A stretch of DNA of 35,455 nucleotides from Corynebacterium macginleyi. GTDB lineage: Bacteria; Actinomycetota; Actinomycetes; Mycobacteriales; Mycobacteriaceae. Numbering within the stretch: position 1 is the first letter of the stretch; every line of letters starts with the position of its first letter. Shown here piece by piece: positions 17,332 through 25,409 of the stretch. The translations under genes and the position numbers were made by a program. Where the stretch lies: contig NZ_REGE01000018.1 in assembly GCF_003688935.1 (NCBI RefSeq), positions 1-35,455 of the forward strand, in the 5' to 3' direction. The notes beneath the pieces are model-generated. The model was not told where the DNA came from. It saw only the letters and a list, made by a program, of their open reading frames with translations, and made no database searches.

Positions 17332-17384
17332 AACGGCCCAGCCTAGTAGTTAAAGCACCCCTGGCACGACTAGGCTGGACGCAC

Positions 17385-18080
17385 ATGAGCGAAAATACCA
17401 GCAACTCTACTACCCCTAACGTCGAAACCGCCGCCGCGTCCCACCCGGAAAACACCTCCGGCGCGCTCAACGGCAATGATGCGGTCAACCGGGCCGCCGA
17501 GCAGTGGAAGGATGCGGCCAACCACAATATTCCTGCCATCGAGCTGGGCGATGTCCCTATCCCCGCAGATACCGCTAACCTGCGTCAGGGCCCATCGCTC
17601 CACGATGGCCTGCTGGGACTCCTCCCCCTTGTAGGCGTCTGGCAGGGCGAGGGCCAGGCCCACGACACCGACGGGAGCGAATACACCTTTGGCCAGCAGC
17701 TGGTCATCGCCCACGACGGCGAGAATTACCTAACTTTTAGCTCGCGCACCTGGAAGATCGATGCTGAGGGCAAGCCGCAAGGCCCATCTACCCGCGAAAC
17801 CGGTTTTTGGCGTATCTCTGCCAAGGATGAAATCGAAGTCACCTACACCTCTTCTACCGGCATCGTGGAGATCTTTTACGGCGAGCCCTTCAACGAGCGC
17901 GCGTGGCAGCTCGAATCCGCCTCCACCATGGTCACGGAGACCGGCCCAAAGAACCTGGGCCCTGGCAAGCGCATGTACGGTCTCATGCCCAATAACAACC
18001 TAGGCTGGGTAGATGAGCGCATGGTCGATGGTGAGATGCGCCCCTACATGTCCGCTGAGCTTACCCGCATCGCCGGGTAA
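17385..18080 (+). CDS. Ferric nitrobindin-like protein (FABP-like, DUF1794)
   Basis: A 231-residue beta-barrel protein. The first about 70 residues are a polar, probably disordered extension. The nitrobindin signature GVWQGEG is at 84-90, followed by FGQQLVIAHDGENYLTFSSRTW, RETGFWRI and YTSSTGIVEIFYGEP. Nitrobindins bind haem b through a C-terminal His; here the matching segment is RPYMSAELTRI, with Tyr where the His is expected. This loss is known for corynebacterial members, so haem binding is doubtful. Ligand and role are unknown. Convergent with pabC, only 8 bp between stops. Confidence 0.85.
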   Translation: MSENTSNSTTPNVETAAASHPENTSGALNGNDAVNRAAEQWKDAANHNIPAIELGDVPIPADTANLRQGPSLHDGLLGLLPLVGVWQGEGQAHDTDGSEYTFGQQLVIAHDGENYLTFSSRTWKIDAEGKPQGPSTRETGFWRISAKDEIEVTYTSSTGIVEIFYGEPFNERAWQLESASTMVTETGPKNLGPGKRMYGLMPNNNLGWVDERMVDGEMRPYMSAELTRIAG

Positions 18081-18088
18081 AGAACTGC

Positions 18089-18958
18089 CTAAGCCCCTAG
18101 CGCAGCATCGATCAGGCCCCGGATTTCTTTCTCGTTATCCGGGGCTTTTAGCGTTTTCTCATTTAATTTAGTCACCCGTACCGCCACACGTACGGAAGAG
18201 ACCAACCACACCGAATCGGACTTTTCCAGGTACTCCACCGTCAACGGCTTGGCCTTGCAGCGATAGCCGTGTTCTTGGGCGTAGTCAAAGAGCGCTGCCT
18301 GCGTGGTACCAGGCAAAATGCCGCGGCCGGCGGCGGTACGCAGCTTTTTTCCTCGCACCGCCACCACGGTAGAGGTAGCACCTTCTAAGATTTCGCCGGT
18401 ATCCGGGTCCGTCAGTATGAGGTCGTCATACCCTTTGTCTTTAGCTATGCGCAGCATCGCCATCGTCGCGGCGTAGTTGAGCGTCTTAGCCGGTAGCTCT
18501 CCGGCCACATGCCACAGGCGCGGGGTCGTCAGGACGGTAACACCGGTAGAGCGTTGGTGAAGGGGGACATCACCCAGCGGCTGCACCGTCACCCACGCGC
18601 TAGGCACGCCGGTGGCGGCCCGGCCACGAGTATAGGTCCACGTGCATTTGGCATCCGGAAGATTAGTATCGGTACCGTAATAATCCGCAATCGCCAGCCG
18701 AGTCGCCTCTTCCCACTTATTCGTCGGCGGTTCCGGGAGGTCGAGCGCCCGCGCCGAATCGCGAAAGCGCTGCGCGTGGCGGGTAAGGTTGGCCGCCTTG
18801 CCGCCGCGGACCAGCAGCGATTCAAAGATGCCATCCCCGCGGGTCACGGCGGCATCATCGGCATAGACAAGCGGCAGGGAGGGAGAATGCTTGCGTACCG
18901 ATCCACCGAAGGGTTCCACGACGTAGATGACTGACTCTTTTCGCGGGGAGGGTTTCAT
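18089..18958 (-). CDS. pabC: Aminodeoxychorismate lyase (class IV aminotransferase, PabC-like)
   Basis: A 289-residue PLP enzyme of fold type IV. AAVTRGDGIFESLLVRGG is the entry motif, AKTLNYAATM contains the PLP lysine (Lys158), and DTGEILEGATSTVVAV plus GILPGTTQAALFDYA are the cofactor-phosphate region. Proteins of this length in actinobacteria are annotated as 4-amino-4-deoxychorismate lyase, giving p-aminobenzoate for folate; branched-chain or D-amino-acid aminotransferase activity cannot be excluded. The ATG at 18958 is preferred; GTG at 18964 is possible. It is divergent from ygfZ, whose product is folate-binding in the family, which fits the folate theme. Confidence 0.82.
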   Translation of the reverse strand: MKPSPRKESVIYVVEPFGGSVRKHSPSLPLVYADDAAVTRGDGIFESLLVRGGKAANLTRHAQRFRDSARALDLPEPPTNKWEEATRLAIADYYGTDTNLPDAKCTWTYTRGRAATGVPSAWVTVQPLGDVPLHQRSTGVTVLTTPRLWHVAGELPAKTLNYAATMAMLRIAKDKGYDDLILTDPDTGEILEGATSTVVAVRGKKLRTAAGRGILPGTTQAALFDYAQEHGYRCKAKPLTVEYLEKSDSVWLVSSVRVAVRVTKLNEKTLKAPDNEKEIRGLIDAALGA

Positions 18959-18988
18959 ACACACGATTATGCCCTACCATCGGTAGGT

Positions 18989-20053
18989 GTGAGTTATTCT
19001 TCGCCACTTCTGCAACGCGCCGGTGCCGCCGAGCACCAGGACGCAACTGTACTCGATGCCCAAGGTGTGGCCTGGCACTACGGCAATCCCCTTGGGGAGC
19101 AGCGTGCGGCCGAAACGGGAACTATCGCCATCGACCGCTCGCAGCGCCGCGTACTGCGCGTCAGCGGGGCTGATGCGCCAGGTTTTCTTAATAACCTGCT
19201 GTCACAAAAGCTTGATGATGTCCCCTCTGGTTTCTCCGCCGGCACCCTCGACCTGGATACCCAGGGCCACATTGTCCATCACATGGATATTACCCGCGTC
19301 GGCGATAATTTTTACCTCGATCTCCCCGCCGCGCAGTTCGAATCCGCCCGAGATTTTTTCACCAAAATGGTCTTTTGGTCTGCGGTCACGATCGAAGAAG
19401 CCGACATTGCAATCATCACAATGCTGGGTAAGTCCAATATTCCTATCCCACCCACCGTGACCTTTTCCCGCGAAGTGCAGTGGTTAGGTACTAAGCGTGT
19501 TGACCTAGGCATTCCGCGCGCAAAGTTGGTGGAAACCATGGCCATGTTGGAGACAGAGGGTGCGCAACTAGCCGGGCTTATGGCCTTTACCGCCGAGCGC
19601 GTGCGCGCCCGGGAGCCGGAGCTTGCTGCCGATTTAGATAAGAAGTCCATCCCGCACGAAGTTCCGCAGTGGATTAGCCGCAGTGAAACCAATCCCGCCC
19701 ATGTGCACCTGAATAAAGGCTGCTACCGCGGCCAGGAAACCGTAGCCCGCGTGGAGAACCTAGGCCGCTCCCCCCGTCTTTTGGTGCTCCTTCACTTGGA
19801 CGGATCCGCGCCAGAGCGGCCCACTGTGGGCGATGACATTACTTTCAATGGGCGTAAGGTAGGTCGCATCGGAACCGTCGTTGATGACTGCGACTTCGGC
19901 CCCATCGCTTTGGGGTTGGTAAAGCGCTCTGCCTTAGATGCAGGCACAGTGGAGATCGGCGATACCGCGGCGTCGATTGACCCGTCCTCTATCCCCGAAG
20001 ATGAGGGCCCCAAGGCCGGGCGCGCGGCGGTAAACCGGCTGCGCGGGCGGTAG
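18989..20053 (+). CDS. ygfZ: Folate-binding protein YgfZ (GcvT-like, iron-sulfur cluster maintenance)
   Basis: A 354-residue relative of the glycine-cleavage T protein. The family fingerprint KGCYRGQETVARV is present with the conserved Cys245. The N-terminal barrel shows IDRSQRRVLRVSGADAPGFLNNLLSQ. YgfZ/IBA57 proteins use tetrahydrofolate to help build or repair certain [4Fe-4S] proteins. The start is the GTG at 18989, only about 30 bp from the divergent pabC start. Confidence 0.9.
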   Translation: MSYSSPLLQRAGAAEHQDATVLDAQGVAWHYGNPLGEQRAAETGTIAIDRSQRRVLRVSGADAPGFLNNLLSQKLDDVPSGFSAGTLDLDTQGHIVHHMDITRVGDNFYLDLPAAQFESARDFFTKMVFWSAVTIEEADIAIITMLGKSNIPIPPTVTFSREVQWLGTKRVDLGIPRAKLVETMAMLETEGAQLAGLMAFTAERVRAREPELAADLDKKSIPHEVPQWISRSETNPAHVHLNKGCYRGQETVARVENLGRSPRLLVLLHLDGSAPERPTVGDDITFNGRKVGRIGTVVDDCDFGPIALGLVKRSALDAGTVEIGDTAASIDPSSIPEDEGPKAGRAAVNRLRGR

Positions 20054-20135
20054 ATTTTCCACTCATCGGGGGCCGGTGCGGAATTTTTTCATCACACACG
20101 CTATTGTGTCTTACAGGAAGATACATCATTGACAA

Positions 20136-20172
20136 GCCGATGGGGCGCCCAAGAATCCCTGGAGCGCCCTAC
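20136..20172 (+). promoter_or_regulatory. Leader hairpin before the DUF3073 gene
   Basis: ggggcgc and gcgccc flank a short loop within the untranslated leader, ending shortly before the ribosome binding site. No T run follows. It may affect mRNA stability; nothing further can be said. Confidence 0.3.
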
Positions 20173-20193
20173 TAGCCCAAGGGGGTCATGCAC

Positions 20194-20412
20194 ATGGGAC
20201 GCGGACGCGCTAAGGCAAAGCAGACCAAAGTTGCACGCCAGCTCAAGTACAACTCACCCGATATGGATATCGAGTCCCTTCAACGGGAACTCGCTGCTCA
20301 ACAAGAGGGTGACTCCCACGACTATGAAGAGGATGATCCCTACGCCGAAGAGGATGATCCCTACGCCGAGTATGTCGGCGGATGGGATATGGACAACGAG
20401 GACGAGCGCTAA
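20194..20412 (+). CDS. DUF3073 domain protein
   Basis: A 72-residue acidic actinobacterial protein of unknown function. The N-terminal half MGRGRAKAKQTKVARQLKY is basic and highly conserved in the family; the C-terminal half is very acidic. The ATG at 20194 is chosen over 20188 because GGGGG at 20181-20185 is then at normal spacing and because family members begin MGRGRAKAKQ. Codons for EEDDPYA are repeated exactly twice in tandem. Confidence 0.88.
   Translation: MGRGRAKAKQTKVARQLKYNSPDMDIESLQRELAAQQEGDSHDYEEDDPYAEEDDPYAEYVGGWDMDNEDER
20326..20367 (+). repeat. 21-bp perfect tandem repeat (x2) inside the DUF3073 gene
   Basis: Two identical 21-bp units encode EEDDPYA twice. The identity at third positions shows a recent duplication or slippage rather than old selection for the peptide. 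Confidence 0.95.
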
Positions 20413-20461
20413 TCTTCCGCTCGAAGAGCGCCAATCTTCCGCTCTTAGAGTAGTTGTGAAA

Positions 20462-20490
20462 AAGGCCTTAGGTTTTTAACCTAAGGCCTT
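20462..20490. terminator. Terminator between the DUF3073 gene and purM
   Basis: A perfect 13-bp stem (aaggccttaggtt with aacctaaggcctt, 3-nt loop) separates the two convergent genes. On the minus strand it is followed by a T run (ccttttt), so it mainly serves purM. Confidence 0.92.
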
Positions 20491-20507
20491 CCTCTTGTAC
20501 CTCTGTA

Positions 20508-21560
20508 CTAGAAGTTGGAGTGTTCCCCGTGCATGATAACGCGTGGTTGTTCACCGTCTGCTGCGCGGACGCTGCCCAGCTCCCACGCATCGATATGGCG
20601 GGCGGTAAGCATGGCTAGGGCGCGGTCGCGATCCTCCGGATTGACCACGGCAATCATGCCCACGCCCATGTTGAAGGTTTTTTCCATCTCCGCCAGCTCT
20701 ACCTTGCCCACGGACGAGATGAGTTTGAAGATCTGACCCGGATTCCACGTGGAGCGGTTGACCTCGGCACTCAGGCCCTCCGGGATAACGCGCTCCAAGT
20801 TGCCGGCCAACCCGCCTCCGGTGACGTGGCAGAAGGTGGATACGGAGCATTCCTGCGCCAGAGCCAGGCACTCTTTGGCGTAAATGCGGGTGGGCTCCAA
20901 AAGCTCCTCGCCTAGCGGGCGGCCAAGCTCTTCCACATAACCGTCTAGTGGCATTCCCGCTTGTTCCAGCAAGACGTGGCGCACGAGTGAGTAGCCGTTG
21001 GAGTGCAACCCGGACGAGCCCATGGCAATGAGCACATCGCCCTCGCGCACCTTTTCCGGGCCCAGCACTCCATCGGCCTCAACCACGCCGACGGCGGTGG
21101 CAGAAACATCATATTCGCTCTCCCCCATCATGCCGGGGTGTTCGGCCGTCTCACCGCCGAGCAGCGCAGCACCCGCCTGCACACAGCCCTCAGCGATACC
21201 CTTGACTATCTCGGCCACCTTTTCCGGCACGACCTTGCCCACAGCGATGTAGTCCTGCAGGAATAGCGGCTCGGCGCCGCAGACAACAAGGTCATCGACA
21301 CACATGGCAACGAGATCGATGCCAATGGAGTCATGCTTATCCATAGCCTGCGCTACGGCCAACTTCGTGCCAACTCCATCGGAGCCAGCAGCGAGAATCG
21401 GTTCTTTGTATTCGCCCAGCTTGAAAAGCCCCGCAAAGCCGCCAAGGCCACCCATAACCTCCGGGCGGGTGGCGCGCTTGGCATGTGGGGCGAACAGGCT
21501 TACCGCGCGGTCGCCTTCTTCGATATTCACGCCGGCTGCGGCGTAGGAGTTGTCACTCAT
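20508..21560 (-). CDS. purM: Phosphoribosylformylglycinamidine cyclo-ligase (AIR synthetase) PurM
   Basis: A 350-residue ATP-dependent enzyme closing the imidazole ring of 5-aminoimidazole ribonucleotide, the fifth step of purine synthesis. GGFAGLF, SDGVGTKLAVAQ (ATP/substrate loop), GIDLVAMCVDDLVVCGAEPLFLQDYIA, GGETAEHPGM, SSGLHSNGYSLVR and HVTGGGLAGNLERVIP are all family-diagnostic. It follows purF by 25 bp on the same strand and ends in a strong terminator. Confidence 0.96.
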   Translation of the reverse strand: MSDNSYAAAGVNIEEGDRAVSLFAPHAKRATRPEVMGGLGGFAGLFKLGEYKEPILAAGSDGVGTKLAVAQAMDKHDSIGIDLVAMCVDDLVVCGAEPLFLQDYIAVGKVVPEKVAEIVKGIAEGCVQAGAALLGGETAEHPGMMGESEYDVSATAVGVVEADGVLGPEKVREGDVLIAMGSSGLHSNGYSLVRHVLLEQAGMPLDGYVEELGRPLGEELLEPTRIYAKECLALAQECSVSTFCHVTGGGLAGNLERVIPEGLSAEVNRSTWNPGQIFKLISSVGKVELAEMEKTFNMGVGMIAVVNPEDRDRALAMLTARHIDAWELGSVRAADGEQPRVIMHGEHSNF

Positions 21561-21585
21561 GTTCTTAGAAGTTCCTTAGACGTTT

Positions 21586-23082
21586 TTATTTGGTTCCGAG
21601 CAGGGTGCGCACGGCATCGGCATGGGGGTTTCCGGTAGGAAGACCTAAAGCGTACTCGCCCGAGAAGCAAGCGGTACACAACTCAGAGCGAGGCTGCTCG
21701 GTGGCGGCGACCATTTGATCGATGGATACAAAACCCAGGGAATCGGCGCCGATGGTCTCGCAGATGGTGGAGCACATCTCGTCCGGATCATCGGACGGGT
21801 TGGCATTGGCGATGAGCTCGCCGGGCGAGGCGAAATCGATGCCATAAAAGCATGGCCACTTCACCGGCGGGGAGGCGATGCGCACGTGGACCTCGGCGGC
21901 GCCGGCCTCGCGCAACATGCGGATGAGTGCATGCTGGGTATTGCCGCGCACGATGGAATCATCTACCACGACAAGCTTCTTGCCGTCGATGACCTCGCGC
22001 AGCGGGTTGAGCTTTAGCCGAATGCCCAGCTGGCGCAGCGTCTGCGTGGGCTGGATAAAAGTGCGACCCACATACGCATTTTTCACCAGGCCGTGGGCGA
22101 AAGTGATGCCGGATTCACGGGCGTATCCCACCGCGGCCGGGTTGCCGGATTCCGGCACGGGGATCACCAGGTCGGCATCCTCGACCGGGTATTCGCGGGC
22201 CAAGCGGCGGCCGATGTCTACGCGGGAGGCGTTGACGGAGCGGCCCTTGATATCGCTATCCGGGCGGGCTAAGTAGACGTATTCGAAGACGCAGCCACTG
22301 CGCTGGGTGGGCGCGAAATGTTCAGATCGGATGCCGGCCTCATCGATGGCCACGAGCTCGCCCGGCTCAATCTCGCGAATAAATTGCGCACCGCAGATAT
22401 CTAGCGCACATGTTTCGGAGGCAACGACCCACCCCTTGGCCAGCCGACCGAGCACCAACGGTCGCACGCCCTGTGGGTCACGCGCGGCATACATGGTGTG
22501 GCCATCGGTAAAGGTCAAGCAGAACGCGCCCTTGACCCGCGGCAAAAGTTCGCAGGCAGCGTCAAAGACAGAGGTGGTGTCATCCACGCCATCGGCAAGC
22601 AACATGGACAAACACATCGAGTCAGACACCGATTCCTCATACGGCTTAATCAAGCCGCGCTCGACGGCCTCTGCCCGCAGCTCGAGGTAATTGACCAGAT
22701 TGCCGTTGTGGCCCAAGGCAATGTCCACACCCGTAGAAGAAGTGGAGAACATCGGCTGCACATTGGACCATTCCTTGCCACCGGCCGTGGAATAGCGTGT
22801 GTGGCCCACCGCCACGTTGCCGGTCAAGGAAGAAAGGATCGATTCATCGAAAATATTGGCCACCAGGCCCATGTCTTTAAAGACAACGATGCGGTCATCA
22901 TCGCCCACCGCAATGCCCGCGGCTTCTTGCCCGCGGTGCTGGAGAGCAAAAAGGCCAAAGTAGGTAAGTTTCGAGACTTCCTCCCCGGGAGCCCAGACGC
23001 CAAAGACGCCACACTCTTCGCGGGGTTCCTCCTCGTTATGATCGTCAAGGTCAGTGATACTAGGAGTATGTACTTCTACCAC
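21586..23082 (-). CDS. purF: Amidophosphoribosyltransferase PurF
   Basis: A 498-residue enzyme catalysing the committed step of purine synthesis (PRPP plus glutamine to phosphoribosylamine). It begins with a 23-residue propeptide that would be removed to expose Cys24 (EECGVFGVW), the glutaminase nucleophile. LQHRGQEAAGIAV and the HTRYSTAG loop follow. The C-terminal phosphoribosyltransferase domain has VVVDDSIVRGNT (PRPP loop). Cysteines in KWPCFYGID and LCTACFSGEY match the [4Fe-4S] site of the Bacillus-type enzyme. The start is a GTG. It lies 10 bp after the sterol-carrier-domain gene and 25 bp before purM. Confidence 0.96.
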   Translation of the reverse strand: MVEVHTPSITDLDDHNEEEPREECGVFGVWAPGEEVSKLTYFGLFALQHRGQEAAGIAVGDDDRIVVFKDMGLVANIFDESILSSLTGNVAVGHTRYSTAGGKEWSNVQPMFSTSSTGVDIALGHNGNLVNYLELRAEAVERGLIKPYEESVSDSMCLSMLLADGVDDTTSVFDAACELLPRVKGAFCLTFTDGHTMYAARDPQGVRPLVLGRLAKGWVVASETCALDICGAQFIREIEPGELVAIDEAGIRSEHFAPTQRSGCVFEYVYLARPDSDIKGRSVNASRVDIGRRLAREYPVEDADLVIPVPESGNPAAVGYARESGITFAHGLVKNAYVGRTFIQPTQTLRQLGIRLKLNPLREVIDGKKLVVVDDSIVRGNTQHALIRMLREAGAAEVHVRIASPPVKWPCFYGIDFASPGELIANANPSDDPDEMCSTICETIGADSLGFVSIDQMVAATEQPRSELCTACFSGEYALGLPTGNPHADAVRTLLGTK

Positions 23083-23092
23083 GGCGTTTATA

Positions 23093-23497
23093 TTAGCGCG
23101 TTGGACCGTCGAAAACTAACGGAATAATGGGTAGCCACTGTGCAATCTCGCCTGCACGCGCCCCGGAAGCATCGACGCGACCGGTGTTTATGGCTTCGTC
23201 CCAGTCCATGACACCGGTGGCCAAACGCAGCCAGGTCTCCGCATCCATTTCCACCACATTGGGTGGGGTGCCGCGCGTGTGGCGGGGACCTTGAATGCAC
23301 TGCACCGCAACAAACGGGGGTACGCGCAACTCCACTGAGTGCCCGGGCGCATCGGCTTCGAGGATGCGGGCGGTGCGACGTACGGCATCAGCAAGCAGAG
23401 CCCTGCCTGGCTTTTGGTGCCCATCTGGGTCCTGAATCCACTCTTTGATGGTGATGACGGCCGCGCGCGTGGCGGCAGGATCTACGGGTTTAGGCAT
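23093..23497 (-). CDS. Sterol carrier family (SCP2-like) small protein
   Basis: A 134-residue protein found beside purF in corynebacteria and relatives. VELRVPPFVAVQCIQGP and RGTPPNVVEMDAETWLRLATGVMDWDEAI (a W.rLatG..dW..A pattern) are typical of the bacterial sterol-carrier/MDMPI C-domain fold, which binds hydrophobic ligands. Function is unknown; the name reflects fold only. The ATG at 23497 is preferred to GTG at 23503. It heads a probable three-gene unit with purF and purM. Confidence 0.8.
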   Translation of the reverse strand: MPKPVDPAATRAAVITIKEWIQDPDGHQKPGRALLADAVRRTARILEADAPGHSVELRVPPFVAVQCIQGPRHTRGTPPNVVEMDAETWLRLATGVMDWDEAINTGRVDASGARAGEIAQWLPIIPLVFDGPTR

Positions 23498-23499
23498 AG

Positions 23500-23712
23500 C
23501 CACAGCATAGCTACCGTTATCTTGTTGTTTATGCCACCGTGGCCTATATTGGCCTGGACCGCGACGGCCAGCCGCTGACCGCGCGCACCTTCACCCCACG
23601 GACCGAAGAAGACCTCCGCTTGGCTGAGCACGCCAATATCCTGCGTGAACTGCGCGGCGAATATTCTTTGAAACCGCTCATCGTGGCGCCGCACCACCAG
23701 CACGTGGGTTAA
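23500..23712 (+). pseudogene. Acyl-CoA thioesterase, C-terminal remnant
   Basis: The frame reads YATVAYIGLDRDGQPL followed by PRTEEDLRLAEHANILRE and ends at TAA 23710. This is the C-terminal strand and helix of YciA/BFIT-type hotdog acyl-CoA thioesterases. There is no ATG or ribosome binding site, and an in-frame stop at 23497 closes it upstream, where the sterol-carrier gene begins on the other strand. The N-terminal two thirds are lost. Confidence 0.65.
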
Positions 23713-23801
23713 ATTTTCAGCACAATTTCTCATGCGCGGCGCTTGCGCACCAGCCTGCTATTACATTGGTTATAGGGACCACGCTAGAGAAATGAGTTGA
23801 T

Positions 23802-25022
23802 ATGTCTTACCCACGCCTGCACCACAGGGTGCAGTACTCCGCCGCTTTAGTTGCCTCCGCATTGCTGTTGGCCTCCTGTCAGAACCCGGCCAACCGGGAA
23901 GATAAAGATACGGCCTCTGCTACACCAACGACCACATCTTCTTCTACTTCCATGAAAAAGACCTCAGAAGCATCTTCCACTACATCTAGTTCTCATTCCG
24001 CTACCAGCGCCAACAGCTCCGCCACAAGCTCTTCCACCACTTCCGCTAAGCCAAGTGGCTCCCATGCCACGCAGCGCTCCGAAATCGAGGGACACGTGGT
24101 GGTGCTTTCTACCGGCGGCACCATCGCCAGCACCCACGATGACAAGGGCGCGGTGGTGCCCACCGTTAAAGGCTCTGATCTGGTAGACCCGCTGTACTCC
24201 GAGTTCGACAGGGACAAGCTGGAACTTGAGGTCCAAGACATTGCCAACCTGGATTCTTCTGCGATGACCTTGGCTGATACCGATAAAATCATTACCGCCG
24301 TACAGGAGCACCTAAAGCGCGATGATGTGGATGGCGTGATCGTCACCCACGGCACCGATTCGATGGAAGAAACCGCCATTGCGCTCGATACTTTCCACAA
24401 CAGCGATAAACCCGTCGTACTCACCGGTGCGATGCGCCCGTTCGATGACGATGATCCAGACGGCCCGGAAAACCTCGCTGCCGCGGTGGAAACTGTCACC
24501 AACCCGGACTATGCCGGCCACGGCGCATTTATTGCCTTTGGTGGCAAGGTTATCCCCGCCCGCGGCGCATTCAAATCGGATACGGAAAAAGCCGATGGTT
24601 TCGCGACCAATAGCCAGGAGAAATTCCCTGAGCGCCCCGAGCCGCTGAAGTACGCTCCCCTGAGCGATGTCCGCGTGGACATCATTACCGCCTACCCCGG
24701 CGCCCCAGCGGATCTCATAGAGCAATCTTTGGCCAAAGGCGCGCAGGCCATCGTCATTGCGGGCATGGGTTCGGGCAATATCGGCCCGGATTTGGCCAAC
24801 GCCGCCATGGAAGCCGCCAAGTCCGTCCCAGTCGTGCTCACTAGCCGCGTGGATCACGGACCTGTCGAGGGTATCTACGGCGGCGCCGGTGGCGGTGCCA
24901 CGCTTGCCGATGCCGGCGTTATCCCCTCCGGCAACCTCCGCGCACCCCAAGCCCGCATGTTGCTTGCAGCCGCAGTTGCCACGGGAACGGATGCGCACAA
25001 GCTCTTTCCTACTGCAAAATAA
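23802..25022 (+). CDS. Lipoprotein L-asparaginase (type II-like)
   Basis: A 406-residue exported asparaginase that hydrolyses L-asparagine to aspartate and ammonia outside the membrane. The signal peptide ends in lipobox LLASC (Cys26). Residues about 38-92 are an unusually long Ser/Thr/Ala linker. The catalytic domain shows TGGTIAS (104-110; nucleophile Thr107) and VTHGTDSMEETA (Thr182-Asp186 region, second catalytic Thr), then VVLTGAMRP. GMGSGNIG and TSRVDHGPVEGIYGG complete the fold. It is monocistronic, with a 90-bp upstream gap after the thioesterase remnant. Confidence 0.93.
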   Translation: MSYPRLHHRVQYSAALVASALLLASCQNPANREDKDTASATPTTTSSSTSMKKTSEASSTTSSSHSATSANSSATSSSTTSAKPSGSHATQRSEIEGHVVVLSTGGTIASTHDDKGAVVPTVKGSDLVDPLYSEFDRDKLELEVQDIANLDSSAMTLADTDKIITAVQEHLKRDDVDGVIVTHGTDSMEETAIALDTFHNSDKPVVLTGAMRPFDDDDPDGPENLAAAVETVTNPDYAGHGAFIAFGGKVIPARGAFKSDTEKADGFATNSQEKFPERPEPLKYAPLSDVRVDIITAYPGAPADLIEQSLAKGAQAIVIAGMGSGNIGPDLANAAMEAAKSVPVVLTSRVDHGPVEGIYGGAGGGATLADAGVIPSGNLRAPQARMLLAAAVATGTDAHKLFPTAK

Positions 25023-25060
25023 GGCCGAACGCTTTAACACAACGCTGAAAGGAGGAGAGC

Positions 25061-25238
25061 ATGGCTGAAATTTTGGACGTTGGATACTACATCACTAAGT
25101 GCCTTCCCCACGTGCACAAGCTCAAGCTGTACAAGCTGTGCTACTTCTCCCAAGGCTAGCAGGTAGCGGGGACTGAATATCCCTGGCCAGTGCCCTATAT
25201 CCCTGGTAGGCAATCCGCAAAACTCAGCAACTATGAAG
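25061..25238 (+). pseudogene. DUF4065 (SocA/Panacea-like antitoxin domain), truncated remnant
   Basis: With a strong AAAGGAGG site, an ATG at 25061 gives MAEILDVGYYITKC and then LKLYKLCYFSQG, the N-terminus of DUF4065 proteins, before TAG at 25157-25159. Family members have Trp at that point (SQGW), so a TGG to TAG change is likely; the same frame continues QVAGTEYPW before the IS-like end at 25239. Only about 60 of some 150 residues remain. No cognate toxin is seen. Confidence 0.6.
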
Positions 25239-25357
25239 AGCCCGACCCCGAAAAGTGGACACATCGGGGGTCGTGCACTAGGCTCCACCAAGGCTTGGGA
25301 TACCTAACCCCGACCGAGGTGGAAACCGACTTTGGAAGCAGATCCCGCCACAGGTAA
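25239..25357 (+). mobile_element. IS3-like end plus transposase C-terminal fragment
   Basis: Bases 25239-25262 (agcccgaccccgaaaagtgg + acac) match, inverted and with one extra C, those at 32221-32246. From 25274 to the TAA at 25355 the frame reads CTRLHQGLGYLTPTEVETDF, the well-known tail of IS3-family transposases (..LGY.TP.EVE..F). The transposase start and the element's other end are missing, so the element has an internal deletion. Confidence 0.65.
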
Positions 25358-25409
25358 TAAAAGACACAAGGCACATGCCTAGGAACAAAGCTCCGGGCAC
25401 TTCAAATTT

